A model generated the notes under the pieces. It was not told the DNA's origin and made no database searches. It worked only from the letters and a program-made list of their open reading frames with translations. This document shows, piece after piece, positions 8,244 through 16,797 of a DNA stretch of 64,000 bases. The stretch is from NCBI RefSeq assembly GCF_016107395.1, contig NZ_JAAIKO010000019.1, positions 1-64,000 of the forward strand, in the 5' to 3' direction. The DNA comes from Streptomyces fildesensis. GTDB lineage: Bacteria > Actinomycetota > Actinomycetes > Streptomycetales > Streptomycetaceae. The position numbers and the translations under genes are program-made. Position 1 is the first letter of the stretch; each line of letters begins with the position of its first letter.

Positions 8244-9038
8244 ATGCCCGAGCCCGGCCCGAAGCCCGGCCCACAGCCCGGACTGCTGCTGGACATCGCG
8301 GACGGCACCGCAACGGTGACGATCAGCAATCCGGCGAAGCGGAACGCCATGACCACGGAGATGTGGGAGGCGCTCCCCGGTCTGCTGGACGGGCTCGCCT
8401 CCGATCCCGCCGTGCGGGTCCTGGTGCTCACCGGCGCTGACGGCACCTTCTGTGCGGGCGCGGACATCTCAGGGCTGCGGGAGGCGGGCAGCGGCTCCGC
8501 CAGGACACAGGACGCGGCGGTCCGGGCCGAGGAGGCGCTGGCCGCCTTCCCCAAGCCGACGGTCGCGGCCGTGCGCGGCTTCTGCGTGGGCGGCGGCTGC
8601 CAGCTCGCCGCCGCCTGCGATCTGCGGTTCGCTGCCGAGGGAGCGCGCTTCGGCGTCACCCCGGCCCGGCTCGGCATCGTCTACGCCGCCTCGTCCACCC
8701 GGCGACTGGTCGGCCTGGTCGGGCCCGCGACCGCCAAGTACCTGCTGTTCTCGGCCGAGTTGATCGACCATGAGCGGGCGCTGCGGACCGGGCTCGTCGA
8801 CGAGGTGCTCCCTGACGGGCAACTCGACAAGCGGGTCGCGGAGTTCACCGCGGTCCTGGCCTCGCGCTCGCAGCTCACCCAGGCCGCGGCGAAGGAGTTC
8901 GCGGCGCCCGGCCTGGACCCGGCGCGGATCGAGCACTGGGAGCGGCAGGCGCGCGCGAGCGGGGACACGGCCGAGGGCGTGGCCGCGTTCCTTGAGGGGC
9001 GGCCCGCCCGCTTCGACTGGTCGCCGACGGCGGGCTGA
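8244..9038 (+). CDS. enoyl-CoA hydratase/isomerase family protein
   Basis: A 264-residue crotonase-fold protein. The oxyanion-hole segments are FCAGADISGLRE (about residues 71-82) and GFCVGGGCQLAAACDLRFA (about 113-131). The position of one catalytic Glu of bona fide hydratases is occupied by Arg/Leu in TPARLGIVYAAS, so hydratase activity is not certain; crotonases also include isomerases and thioesterases. The ATG at 8244 follows AAGGGGAG. It stands alone, divergent from the HdeD gene and convergent with the PNPOx-like gene, so the pathway cannot be read from context. Confidence 0.85.
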   Translation: MPEPGPKPGPQPGLLLDIADGTATVTISNPAKRNAMTTEMWEALPGLLDGLASDPAVRVLVLTGADGTFCAGADISGLREAGSGSARTQDAAVRAEEALAAFPKPTVAAVRGFCVGGGCQLAAACDLRFAAEGARFGVTPARLGIVYAASSTRRLVGLVGPATAKYLLFSAELIDHERALRTGLVDEVLPDGQLDKRVAEFTAVLASRSQLTQAAAKEFAAPGLDPARIEHWERQARASGDTAEGVAAFLEGRPARFDWSPTAG

Positions 9039-9092
9039 ACCGGCCCGGATATCCGTTTCTGGGATCAGTCCCGCGGAGACCACCCCGGATGG

Positions 9093-9779
9093 TCAGCCCG
9101 CCTGCGTGCCCGCCCGTTCCGCCACGTGCGGCGGGAGCGGGATGCCGGCCCGCAGGGCCGGGTCCGGCTCGGGCTCGCCCCAGGTGTGGAGCAGCGGCAG
9201 CACCCCGGCCCATACGGGCAGTTCGCCGTCGGGGCCGTCGGCGTCGTCGGTGTGACCGGTGCTGGTCTTCACCGAGGCCTCGTCGATCCCCAGCGCGAGC
9301 AGCGTGGTGGCGGCGAGCTCCTTGCGGGACGGGCCGCGCGCGTGGTCCCACCGGCCGGGCGCGGACTGCTCGGCCAGGACGCGCAGCCCGTGCAGCTTCT
9401 CGTCGGGATCGGTGACGGCACGCGGCACGCCGAGCACCATCGCGCTGCGGTAGTTGACGCTGTGCTCGAAGACGGACCGGGCCAGCACCAGACCGTCGAT
9501 GTGGGTGACGGTGACGCAGACGGACGCCCCGGGCGACTGCACCAGGCTGCGGCTGGCGGCCGAGCCGTGCAGATAGAGCGTGTCGGCGGCGGCGTCGAAC
9601 CCGTAGACCGTGGGGACCGCCAGCGGCGAGCCGTCCACCACCACGGCGAGATGGCAGATGAAGCCGGCGCCCAGTACCGCGTCCAGGTCGTCGCGGGACA
9701 CGCTGCCCTGCTCCCGCAGCCGCCGATGACGGGTCCGGTCCGTGACCGGGAGCATGCGTGCGGGTATGTCGGTGGACAT
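9093..9779 (-). CDS. pyridoxamine 5'-phosphate oxidase family protein (split-barrel flavoprotein)
   Basis: A 228-residue protein of the PNPOx-like split-barrel fold, which binds FMN, F420 or haem. The typical N-terminal strand is FICHLAVVVDGSPLAVPTVYGFDAAADTLYLHGS, followed by RSLVQSPGASVCVTVTHIDGLVLARS and a conserved HSVNYRSAMVLG segment. It resembles the nitroimidazole-resistance NimA-like branch rather than PdxH, so vitamin B6 metabolism is unlikely. The ATG at 9779 has GGAGG seven bases upstream. It is divergent from the SCO6745-family gene, with 177 bp between the starts. Confidence 0.85.
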   Translation of the reverse strand: MSTDIPARMLPVTDRTRHRRLREQGSVSRDDLDAVLGAGFICHLAVVVDGSPLAVPTVYGFDAAADTLYLHGSAASRSLVQSPGASVCVTVTHIDGLVLARSVFEHSVNYRSAMVLGVPRAVTDPDEKLHGLRVLAEQSAPGRWDHARGPSRKELAATTLLALGIDEASVKTSTGHTDDADGPDGELPVWAGVLPLLHTWGEPEPDPALRAGIPLPPHVAERAGTQAG

Positions 9780-9956
9780 CAGGGCCTCCGTAGGACGTAC
9801 AGCTGACACGTCAATACTATCGATCTCGACACTTTGCTTCCGTTCCTTCCACCGATTCATGATTCTGGAACCTCTCGTGCAACGTTTTTCGTCGCGGTGG
9901 CCGGAACGTATGCATGCCTATCGGCAGCATGCTGACCAGTCGGTAACCTGGGGGCC

Positions 9957-10826
9957 ATGACTACTACCGCTTCGGACCCCCGCGCGTCGCGCCGCTGTCA
10001 GAACACTCTCAACCCGCTGCACTCCAGTACGTACTTCTCGCCCGAGTTCACCGCCGAACTCTCCCGGCTCGGCCTCGAACCCGGCAGCATGACGTACTTC
10101 GCGGGCCGTGCGGCGCCGCTGGGGGCCGTCGGAGCCGGTACCGTCACCGCGACCTTCTACAACTTCAACCACGACCTGGTGGCCCGGCACATCCCGCGCG
10201 CCTGGACGATCGCCACCCCCGAGGCCGTCATCGACGCCCGGCTGCGCGCCGTCGACACCGCGCTCACCCGGCTGCTCGGCGCGGACACCGTCGCCTCGCC
10301 CGAGATGGCGGAGGCCGCCGCTCTGGCGCTGCGCGCCTCCGAGGCCTGCGACCGGGCCGCCCGCCCGCTCTACGCCGCCAACGCCGACCTGCCGGTGCCG
10401 ACGGCGCCGCACCTCGCGCTCTGGCACGCCGCCACGCTGCTGCGCGAGCACCGGGGCGACGGGCACCTCGCCGCGTTGGTAGCGGCCGAACTCGACGGCC
10501 TGGAGGCCATCGTCAGCCACACCGCGACCGGCAAGGGCTTCACCCCCCGCTTCGTCCAGGCCAGCAGGGGCTGGACGGCCGAGCAGTGGGCCGCCGCCCA
10601 GGACCGGCTGCGCGAGCGCGGGCTGCTCGACACGGCGGGCGAGCTCACCGACGCGGGCGTCGAGCTGCGGCGGGACATCGAAGCCGCGACGGACCGCGTC
10701 GACCGGGCCCCGTACGAGCACCTCGGCGCCACCGGCGTCGCGCGCCTCACCGAACTGGCCGGATCCTTCACCCAGACCGCCCTGGCCTCCGGCGCCTTCC
10801 CGCTGGAGCACTTCGGCAAGGGGTGA
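9957..10826 (+). CDS. SCO6745 family protein
   Basis: A 289-residue protein of an actinobacterial family of unknown function that I recognise from the segment TYFSPEFTAELSRLGLEPGSMTYFAGRAAPLGAVGAGTVTATFYNFNHDLV. The C-terminal part (LRERGLLDTAGELTDAGVELRRDIEAATD) resembles a winged-helix arm, which suggests nucleic-acid or ligand binding, but no catalytic motif is evident. The ATG at 9957 has a weak G-rich site just upstream. It is followed 86 bp later by an AlkZ-like gene on the same strand and may be cotranscribed with it. Confidence 0.7.
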   Translation: MTTTASDPRASRRCQNTLNPLHSSTYFSPEFTAELSRLGLEPGSMTYFAGRAAPLGAVGAGTVTATFYNFNHDLVARHIPRAWTIATPEAVIDARLRAVDTALTRLLGADTVASPEMAEAAALALRASEACDRAARPLYAANADLPVPTAPHLALWHAATLLREHRGDGHLAALVAAELDGLEAIVSHTATGKGFTPRFVQASRGWTAEQWAAAQDRLRERGLLDTAGELTDAGVELRRDIEAATDRVDRAPYEHLGATGVARLTELAGSFTQTALASGAFPLEHFGKG

Positions 10827-10912
10827 CACGGTCGCTCGCCGACGGTGGGTCAACGGGCCGTTCGTGACCGGATGCACAAGTCCTGGGCGGCAGGTGCGGC
10901 AGGATGGGGTCC

Positions 10913-12031
10913 ATGCCGGAACTGACGCCCGCCCAGGTGCGGTCCTGGCGCGTGCATGCGCAGGGGCTGGCCGGCCCGCGCGACGGGGCCGGGGTCGTCG
11001 AGGCGGCGCGCCGGGCCGGCGCGCTGCAGGCGCAGGACGCCAAGGCGTGCCGGTTGCAGGTACGCGCCAGGACCTCGGGGCTCACCGCCGGGGACGTCGA
11101 CGCGGCGTGCGGCGCCGGTGACCGGTCGCTGGTCCGTACGTGGCTGATGCGCGGCACCCTGCACGCCGTCCCGGCGGCGGACGTGCGCTGGATGACGTCG
11201 CTACTGGGCCCGCGTGCCACCGCCGCGCAGCGCGGCAGACGACTGCGGCTCGGTCTGGACGAGGAGACCTGCGCCCGCGCGCTTCCCGCGCTGGAGAAGG
11301 TGCTGGCCGGGCGCCCGCCGATGCTCCGCGACGACATCGTGCGCGGCCTCGGCGAGTTCGGCCTCACCCTGGATCCGCGCAGCCAGGCGCCGGCCCATCT
11401 GATGCTGTACGCGGCGGCGACGGGCCTGGTGTGCCGGGGACCCGAGGCCGACGGTGACAAGTCGACTTATGTCCTGCGCGAGGAGTGGCTCGACGGCGTC
11501 GCCGGGCCGGACCTGTCGGGGACCGAGGCCCTGGCCGCGCTCGCCGAGCGGTACGTGTCCGCCTACGGACCCGCGACCGACAAGGACTTCGCCAAGTGGT
11601 CGGGGCTGCCGGCCGGCCAGGCACGGCGCGGGTTCCAGGCGGCCGGGGAGTACCTGGCGGAGATCGCGGGACCGGACGGCCCGCTGTGGGTGGGGGCCGG
11701 CACGGACGCGCCACGGCCGCCGAACCCGTCCGTCCGGCTGATCGGGCACTTCGACCCGTATCTGCTCGGCTACCACGACCGGGATCTGCTGCTGGACCCG
11801 TCCTTCGCCCGTCTCGTCGCGACCGGCGGCGGGTTCCTCACCCCGTGCGTGCTGCTGGACGGCGAGGTGGTCGGCGTCTGGCGGCACGAGCGGGGTAGCG
11901 GCGACCGGCTCACCGTCCGCGTCGACCCGTTCCGGCCGCCGCTCGACGCCGTCGTCGTGCGCGGCATCGAGGCCGAGGTCGCCGATCTGGGGCGGTTCCT
12001 CGGGGTCGAAGCCGGCTGGGACCGGGCCTGA
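10913..12031 (+). CDS. winged-helix DNA-binding protein, AlkZ/YcaQ-like glycosylase family
   Basis: A 372-residue HTH_42 (winged helix DNA-binding) family protein. Members include AlkZ/YcaQ DNA glycosylases, which unhook interstrand crosslinks or excise bulky alkylated bases. The Gln-x-Gln motif that is catalytic in AlkZ appears as ALQAQDAK (about residues 39-46). Other family features are SLVRTWLMRGTLHAVPA and, near the C-terminus, RLIGHFDPYLLGYHDRD and LLDGEVVGVWRHER. The ATG at 10913 was preferred to one at 10904 that lacks spacing for a ribosome binding site. No antibiotic cluster is adjacent, so a general repair role or a non-catalytic homologue are both possible. Confidence 0.8.
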   Translation: MPELTPAQVRSWRVHAQGLAGPRDGAGVVEAARRAGALQAQDAKACRLQVRARTSGLTAGDVDAACGAGDRSLVRTWLMRGTLHAVPAADVRWMTSLLGPRATAAQRGRRLRLGLDEETCARALPALEKVLAGRPPMLRDDIVRGLGEFGLTLDPRSQAPAHLMLYAAATGLVCRGPEADGDKSTYVLREEWLDGVAGPDLSGTEALAALAERYVSAYGPATDKDFAKWSGLPAGQARRGFQAAGEYLAEIAGPDGPLWVGAGTDAPRPPNPSVRLIGHFDPYLLGYHDRDLLLDPSFARLVATGGGFLTPCVLLDGEVVGVWRHERGSGDRLTVRVDPFRPPLDAVVVRGIEAEVADLGRFLGVEAGWDRA

Positions 12032-12098
12032 GAGCCCCTGCGAAACTGCGACGTCGACCAGTTCGGGCGCGTACTCGGCCGCCAGAACGGCTCGACCC

Positions 12099-12992
12099 TC
12101 AGCTCGCGCTCGTCGTGGATTCCTTCTCCGGCTGGCCGTCGGACTGCGCGCACGGCATCGCCGGGTGCCGTCCCAGCAGCACCACCCCCACCGTGATCGC
12201 CGCGAGCCCGGCCGCCTCCCAGGCCAGCGCCCCGGGTGTCACCCGCAGCCGGTCCCCGAGGAAGCCGATGCCGCAGGCGATGCCCGCCAGTGGCTGTGCG
12301 GCCGTCAGCGCGGGCAGCGACATCCGCAGCGGGGCGGTCTCGAAGGCGCTCTGGACGAGGACGAGTCCGGTGAGCCCGATCGCCGCGACCACGTACGGCT
12401 GCCAGTGCACCGCCAGTATCTGGACGCCGTCCTCCCGGGCCAACTCACCGCAGATCCGCGTCAGCGCGTCCTGCAGCCCGTAGAGCAGGCCGGCCGCCAG
12501 CGCCAGCAGGGTCGCCTCGGACGAGGCGGGCAGCCGTTTGGCACAGGCCACCAGCAGCAGCGCGAGCCCGACGACGATCCCCAGCACCAGCCAGTGGCGC
12601 AACGCTCCCGCCTCCGGGCCGCCGCCGGCCGGCTGCCCGGCGACGATGAACGCCGTCACGCCGAGGGCCAGCAGGGCGACTCCCGCCCAGCCGCTCCGGC
12701 CCAGCGGCTGCCCCGACAGCCATCTGGACAGCGCCAGGGCGAACAGCAGATTCGTCGCGAGGAGCGGTTCGACGAGGGACACCTCGCCGCGCGCCAGGGC
12801 CAGCGCCCCGAGCACCTGGCCGCCGATCATGAGTGCCATGCCCAGCAGCCACTGGGGCATCCTGATCAGATCGAGGAGGAGTCGGAAGGAGAGGAAGTCC
12901 GCGAGCGGGGCACGCTGCGCCGCGCGCTGCTGCAGTACGAAACCCAGTCCGAGGCAGCAGGCGGCACCGACTCCGAGCAGGAACACGGCCAC
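12099..12992 (-). CDS. DMT (EamA-like) family transporter
   Basis: A 297-residue hydrophobic protein with nine to ten predicted spans, starting MAVFLLGVGAACCLGLGFVLQQRAA. The duplicated five-helix layout of drug/metabolite transporters is visible, with GEVSLVEPLLATNLLFALALSRWLSGQPLGRSGWAGVALLALGV in the first half and an equivalent segment ending LAAITVGVVLLGRHPA in the second. The C-terminal 20 residues are polar. The substrate is unknown. It follows the TrmB-type regulator on the same strand after 112 bp that contain a GC-rich palindrome (13048-13061), so coexpression is possible but may be attenuated. Confidence 0.8.
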   Translation of the reverse strand: MAVFLLGVGAACCLGLGFVLQQRAAQRAPLADFLSFRLLLDLIRMPQWLLGMALMIGGQVLGALALARGEVSLVEPLLATNLLFALALSRWLSGQPLGRSGWAGVALLALGVTAFIVAGQPAGGGPEAGALRHWLVLGIVVGLALLLVACAKRLPASSEATLLALAAGLLYGLQDALTRICGELAREDGVQILAVHWQPYVVAAIGLTGLVLVQSAFETAPLRMSLPALTAAQPLAGIACGIGFLGDRLRVTPGALAWEAAGLAAITVGVVLLGRHPAMPCAQSDGQPEKESTTSAS

Positions 12993-13104
12993 GCGGCCAC
13001 TTTAACTCCCGTGACGCGCGACCGAACGCGTCCCGGCCACCCCGGCCGGGCGGCGCCGCCCACGCCGGCCGAGCCGCCCCAGCCCGGTCGGAACCCCGCA
13101 CTGC

Positions 13105-13923
13105 TCACGACGGCGGATCCATGGGCCGGGTCTCGGCGCTCCCCCATACGGTCAGGAAGGCGAGGCGCAGACAGCCCGCGAGGGCCGGGTGCTCGATGAA
13201 GAGCGCGGTGGTGGAGCCGGTTCCGGCCACCGGGTCGGGCATGTCGCACAGCACCAGCGAGGCGTCCGCGATGATCAGCTTCATCGGCAGTTCGGCGGCG
13301 AACCGCGCCTCCTCCCCCGCCTCGCCGAACCGGCGGACGTTCTCCAGGACTTCCGCGTCGCCGAGCGCGTCGTGCGTGTAGATCGCCCGGACCGTTCCCC
13401 CGGCCTTGCGCAGTCTGCGGACGACCTTGATGCCCTCGGTGTTGGCGGCGGGGGCGACGAAGGGCGGCTTGCAGAAGCTGAGCAGCTCGTGGCCGGCCTG
13501 CTCCTGGATGTCCGCGAAACGCTCGGCGATCACCTTCGGGTCGCGCAGCACCTCGATGTAGTCGAGCGGATCGGTGTGCGTGCGCCCGTCGGTCCAGATC
13601 GGCAGCAGCGCGGAGGCGAGCCCGGCCGAGACCCGGTCCAGCCGTTCCAGCGACTCCCGCTGAAGGGCCATCAGCCGGGCGATCGCCAGTTCCGGCGCGA
13701 TCGCGGAGAACGTCGCCACCCGGCCGGGCCGTGCGACGGCGAGCCGTCGGCGCACGAGCGCGTCGAGGACGTCGTAGACCCGCTGCCGGGGAACGTCCGC
13801 CTCGCGGGCCACCTCCGCCGCGGTGTACGACTCGCGTCTGACGAGCGCGAGGTAGACGCGTGCCTCGTACCGCGCGAGCCCCAGCGCCACAAGGTCGTTG
13901 ACCGGACCCTCTTCGAACTCCAT
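13105..13923 (-). CDS. TrmB-type transcriptional regulator
   Basis: A 272-residue protein. The N-terminal winged helix (residues 8-75) is typical of TrmB: LVALGLARYEARVYLALVRRESYTAAEVAREADVPRQRVYDVLDALVRRRL. The remaining 190 residues form a PLD-like sensor region without HKD catalytic residues, as in many actinobacterial TrmB relatives. The start ATG at 13923 is the first in frame. It is divergent from the S53 peptidase gene across a 286-bp region containing an inverted repeat and a duplicated CAGCGTTGGC motif, so it may regulate itself or the peptidase. The ligand is unknown. Confidence 0.82.
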   Translation of the reverse strand: MEFEEGPVNDLVALGLARYEARVYLALVRRESYTAAEVAREADVPRQRVYDVLDALVRRRLAVARPGRVATFSAIAPELAIARLMALQRESLERLDRVSAGLASALLPIWTDGRTHTDPLDYIEVLRDPKVIAERFADIQEQAGHELLSFCKPPFVAPAANTEGIKVVRRLRKAGGTVRAIYTHDALGDAEVLENVRRFGEAGEEARFAAELPMKLIIADASLVLCDMPDPVAGTGSTTALFIEHPALAGCLRLAFLTVWGSAETRPMDPPS

Positions 13924-14209
13924 GAGCGCTCAAGCTATACGCCCGGGATCACCCACCGAAAGGAAGACTTTGCCATTGCCCGGTAGTCCCTTGGGGCAGG
14001 TGTCACTACGTTCAGCGTTGGCCACCACTGAACGGGGTGGCAGTTGTTCCCCCAGCGTTGGCGTCACCCTCGCCGCCGCATTCCTCTCCAATGAACGTGC
14101 GCCACGCGAAGCCCTGCGGCGTTCTCTTCATCAGGCAGTGTCATGACCATGACACTGCCGTGGACGGTTGCCCGCCGCCGGGACCGATCCCCCCATGGAG
14201 GGCTGTTCA
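13924..14209. promoter_or_regulatory. divergent control region between TrmB regulator and S53 peptidase
   Basis: An inverted repeat GTTCAG/CTGAAC spans 14010-14033. The 10-bp motif CAGCGTTGGC occurs twice, at 14013-14022 and 14053-14062, exactly 40 bp apart, that is, near-integral helical turns. These are candidate operators for the adjacent regulator. No consensus promoter hexamers could be assigned with confidence. Confidence 0.35.
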
Positions 14210-16222
14210 TTGCCATCGAGAACCCCCACCCGCGCCGGACGCCTCACCCGTCGCGGCGTCACCGCCGTCCTGTCGGCGGCGGCCCTGGCCTCCGTCGGCA
14301 TGCTGGCCGTCGCCGGCCCGGCCACCGCGTCGGCCGCCCCCACAACGGCCGCCCCGGCCGCGGCGAGCAGCTCCACCGCCCACACCGAGCGGCTCTGCTC
14401 GGAGCCCACCCAGGCCGGCTACATGGCCTGTCACGCACTCGCCCGCACCGACCTGGTCCAGCACCTGACCCTCGCCCCGAACGCGCTCCCGTCCGGCTAC
14501 GGCCCCACTGACCTGCAGAGCGCATACGCCCTGCCTTCGGCCGGTGCCGGTGCGACCGTCGCGATCATCGACGCCAACGACGACCCCAAGGCCGAGGCGG
14601 ACCTCGGTTCGTATCGCAGCACGTACGGCCTGCCGGCCTGCACCACCGCCAACGGGTGCTTCAAGAAGGTCGACCAGAACGGCGGCACCAGCTACCCGCC
14701 GGCCGACGCCGGCTGGGCGGGCGAGATCTCGCTCGACGTCGACATGGTCAGCGCCGTCTGCCCGCAGTGCCACATCCTGCTCGTCGAGGCGGCCACGGCG
14801 TCCATGGAGGACCTGGGCGCCGCGGTGAACCGCGCGGTCACGATGGGCGCCAAGTACGTCTCCAACAGCTACGGCGGCGGCGAGGACTCCACCGACCCCA
14901 GCTCGGACGCCTCGTACTTCAACCACCCCGGCGTCGCGATCACCGTCAGCTCCGGTGACAGCGGCTACGGCGTCGAGTACCCGGCGGCCTCGCAGTACGT
15001 CACCGCGGTCGGCGGCACCTCGCTGAGCCGCTCCAGCACCCCCCGCGGCTGGACCGAGAAGGTCTGGGGCAGCACCAGCGGCGACGGCGCCGGCTCCGGC
15101 TGCTCCGCCTACGACCCCAAGCCCTCCTGGCAGACCGACACCGGCTGTGCCAAGCGCACCGTCGCCGATGTCTCGGCGGTCGCCGACCCGGCCACCGGCC
15201 TCGCGGTCTACAACAGTTACCAGGCGAGCGGCTGGAACGTGTACGGCGGCACCAGCGCGTCCGCGCCGATCATCGCCTCCGTCTACGCCCTCGCCGGCAC
15301 CCCGGCCGCGGGCACCACCCCGGCCTCGTACCCCTACGCCCACGCCTCGTCGCTCAACGACGTGACCACCGGCACCAACGGCTCCTGCGGCAGCAGCTAC
15401 CTGTGCACCGCCAAGGCCGGCTACGACGGCCCGACCGGTCTCGGCACCCCCAACGGCACGGCCGCCTTCACCAACGGCTCGACCGGCGGCAACACCGTCA
15501 CCGTGACGAACCCGGGCAGCCAGTCGAGCACCGTCAACACCGCGGTCTCCCTGCAGATCCAGGCCACCGACTCCGGCAGCGGACAGACCCTCACCTACAG
15601 CGCCACCGGCCTTCCGCCGGGCGTCACGATCAACCCCTCCACCGGCCTGATCAGCGGTACGCCCACCACCGCCGGGACCTACAACGTGACGGTGACCGCC
15701 AAGGACGGCACCAACGCCACCGGCAGCGCGTCCTTCACCTGGGTCGTCAACCCGGTCGGCGGCGGCTGCAGCACCTCGCAGCTCTTCGGCAACCCGGGCT
15801 TCGAGACCGGCACCGCCAGTCCCTGGACCGCCACCGCCGGCGTGGTCGACAACAGCGCCAGTGAGGCCGCCCACTCCGGCTCCTGGAAGGCGTGGCTCAA
15901 CGGCTACGGCTCCACCCACACCGACTCGCTCGCCCAGACGGTGACGGTCCCCAGCGGCTGCCACGCCACCCTGACGTTCTGGGTGCACATCGACACCGCC
16001 GAGACGACCACCTCCACCGCCTACGACAACCTGACGGTGAAGGCCGGCACCACCACGCTGGCCACGTACTCCAACCTCAACAAGAACACCGGCTACGCGC
16101 AGAAGTCCTTCGACCTCTCCTCCTTCGCCGGGCAGTCGGTGAAGGTCACGTTCACCGGCACCGAGGACTCCAGCCTCCAGACGAGCTTCGTACTCGACGA
16201 CACCGCCCTCAACATCAGCTGA
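14210..16222 (+). CDS. secreted S53 (sedolisin/kumamolisin) family peptidase
   Basis: About 670 residues. A twin-Arg-containing basic head and hydrophobic core (TRAGRLTRRGVTAVLSAAALASVGMLAVAG) form a signal peptide. The catalytic domain has Glu172 and Asp176 in GEISLDVD, oxyanion Asp250 in SSGDSGY and nucleophile Ser349 in GGTSASAP, the acid-acting Ser-Glu-Asp set. A putative Ig (He_PIG-like) domain follows (about 425-525), then a C-terminal beta-sandwich starting GNPGFETG. The pro-region is only about 90 residues, shorter than the usual sedolisin pro-domain, and carries the two-Cys motif RLCSEPTQAGYMACHAL. I chose TTG at 14210 because GGAGGG sits seven bases upstream; ATG at 14195 is the alternative. 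Confidence 0.9.
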   Translation: MPSRTPTRAGRLTRRGVTAVLSAAALASVGMLAVAGPATASAAPTTAAPAAASSSTAHTERLCSEPTQAGYMACHALARTDLVQHLTLAPNALPSGYGPTDLQSAYALPSAGAGATVAIIDANDDPKAEADLGSYRSTYGLPACTTANGCFKKVDQNGGTSYPPADAGWAGEISLDVDMVSAVCPQCHILLVEAATASMEDLGAAVNRAVTMGAKYVSNSYGGGEDSTDPSSDASYFNHPGVAITVSSGDSGYGVEYPAASQYVTAVGGTSLSRSSTPRGWTEKVWGSTSGDGAGSGCSAYDPKPSWQTDTGCAKRTVADVSAVADPATGLAVYNSYQASGWNVYGGTSASAPIIASVYALAGTPAAGTTPASYPYAHASSLNDVTTGTNGSCGSSYLCTAKAGYDGPTGLGTPNGTAAFTNGSTGGNTVTVTNPGSQSSTVNTAVSLQIQATDSGSGQTLTYSATGLPPGVTINPSTGLISGTPTTAGTYNVTVTAKDGTNATGSASFTWVVNPVGGGCSTSQLFGNPGFETGTASPWTATAGVVDNSASEAAHSGSWKAWLNGYGSTHTDSLAQTVTVPSGCHATLTFWVHIDTAETTTSTAYDNLTVKAGTTTLATYSNLNKNTGYAQKSFDLSSFAGQSVKVTFTGTEDSSLQTSFVLDDTALNIS

Positions 16223-16269
16223 ACCACGGCTGGTTGAGGTAGTCCCGCAAGGAAGTCGAAGGACGTCAG

Positions 16270-16308
16270 ACGGACCCGGGCAGGCCCCCACAGCCTGTCC
16301 GGGTCCGT
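16270..16308. terminator. hairpin terminator after the S53 peptidase gene
   Basis: Two 16-base arms (16270-16285 and 16293-16308) pair with a single G-T mismatch around a 7-base loop. It sits 47 bp after the peptidase stop and abuts the stop of the converging lipoprotein gene, so it probably terminates both transcripts. Confidence 0.75.
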
Positions 16309-16310
16309 GT

Positions 16311-16694
16311 CTATGGCTGCCGCACGCCGACCGTCACGGTCCATGCCTGCAGGGCGTGGCAGGAGACCATGCCGGGCGCCGAAGGCGCGGGGCAGACCTT
16401 CCGAGCGGCGGTCAGCTTCACGATGCCGCGGGAGGAGCCGCGGAAGGTGTCGGCGGACATCTCGGTCAGGCCGGCACCGGACGTGGTCACCGGGCCCCAG
16501 CCGGCACCCGGCAGCGAGACGCGTACCGAGCTGCCCACGTCGAGGCAGATGTGCGTGCCGTCCGACGACTCGCCCACGACGATGGAGTCGCAGCGGAGCC
16601 CGTTGTTCTTGTCGTTCGTCAACGGATGATCCGCACCGCAGCCGGCCGCACTCAGCAGCGCCACCACGGCAACTGCCCCTACCCATACGCGCAT
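16311..16694 (-). CDS. small secreted lipoprotein of unknown function
   Basis: A 127-residue protein with a lipoprotein signal peptide: MRVWVGAVAVVALLSAAGC, lipobox LSAAGC, lipidated Cys19. The mature part is mostly short beta strands (GSSVRVSLPGAGWGPVTTSG) and could adopt an Ig-like fold of the kind seen in chagasin-type (I42) inhibitors, but similarity is too weak to assert. Its C-terminus carries KVCPAPSAPGMVSCHAL, close in spacing to the pro-region cysteine motif of the convergent S53 peptidase. There are four further cysteines besides Cys19, suggesting two disulfides. Function is unknown. Confidence 0.65.
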   Translation of the reverse strand: MRVWVGAVAVVALLSAAGCGADHPLTNDKNNGLRCDSIVVGESSDGTHICLDVGSSVRVSLPGAGWGPVTTSGAGLTEMSADTFRGSSRGIVKLTAARKVCPAPSAPGMVSCHALQAWTVTVGVRQP

Positions 16695-16797
16695 CCGACG
16701 GCCTCCCGGTCTCCCGGTTCCTGAACGGTCACGGGTTGGACGTGGCCCACGGCATTCCGGTTCCGCGCGGCGGACCCCGCGCGGAACCCCGCCCGGA

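Noticed and set aside
12032..12098. Short coding remnant between the AlkZ-like and DMT transporter genes
   Set aside because: A reverse-strand peptide can be read, but it has no start, no ribosome binding site and no recognisable similarity.
14207..16291. 694-codon antisense frame opposite the S53 peptidase gene
   Set aside because: Gly/Arg/Val-rich low-complexity translation without domains; the sense strand encodes a clear catalytic set.
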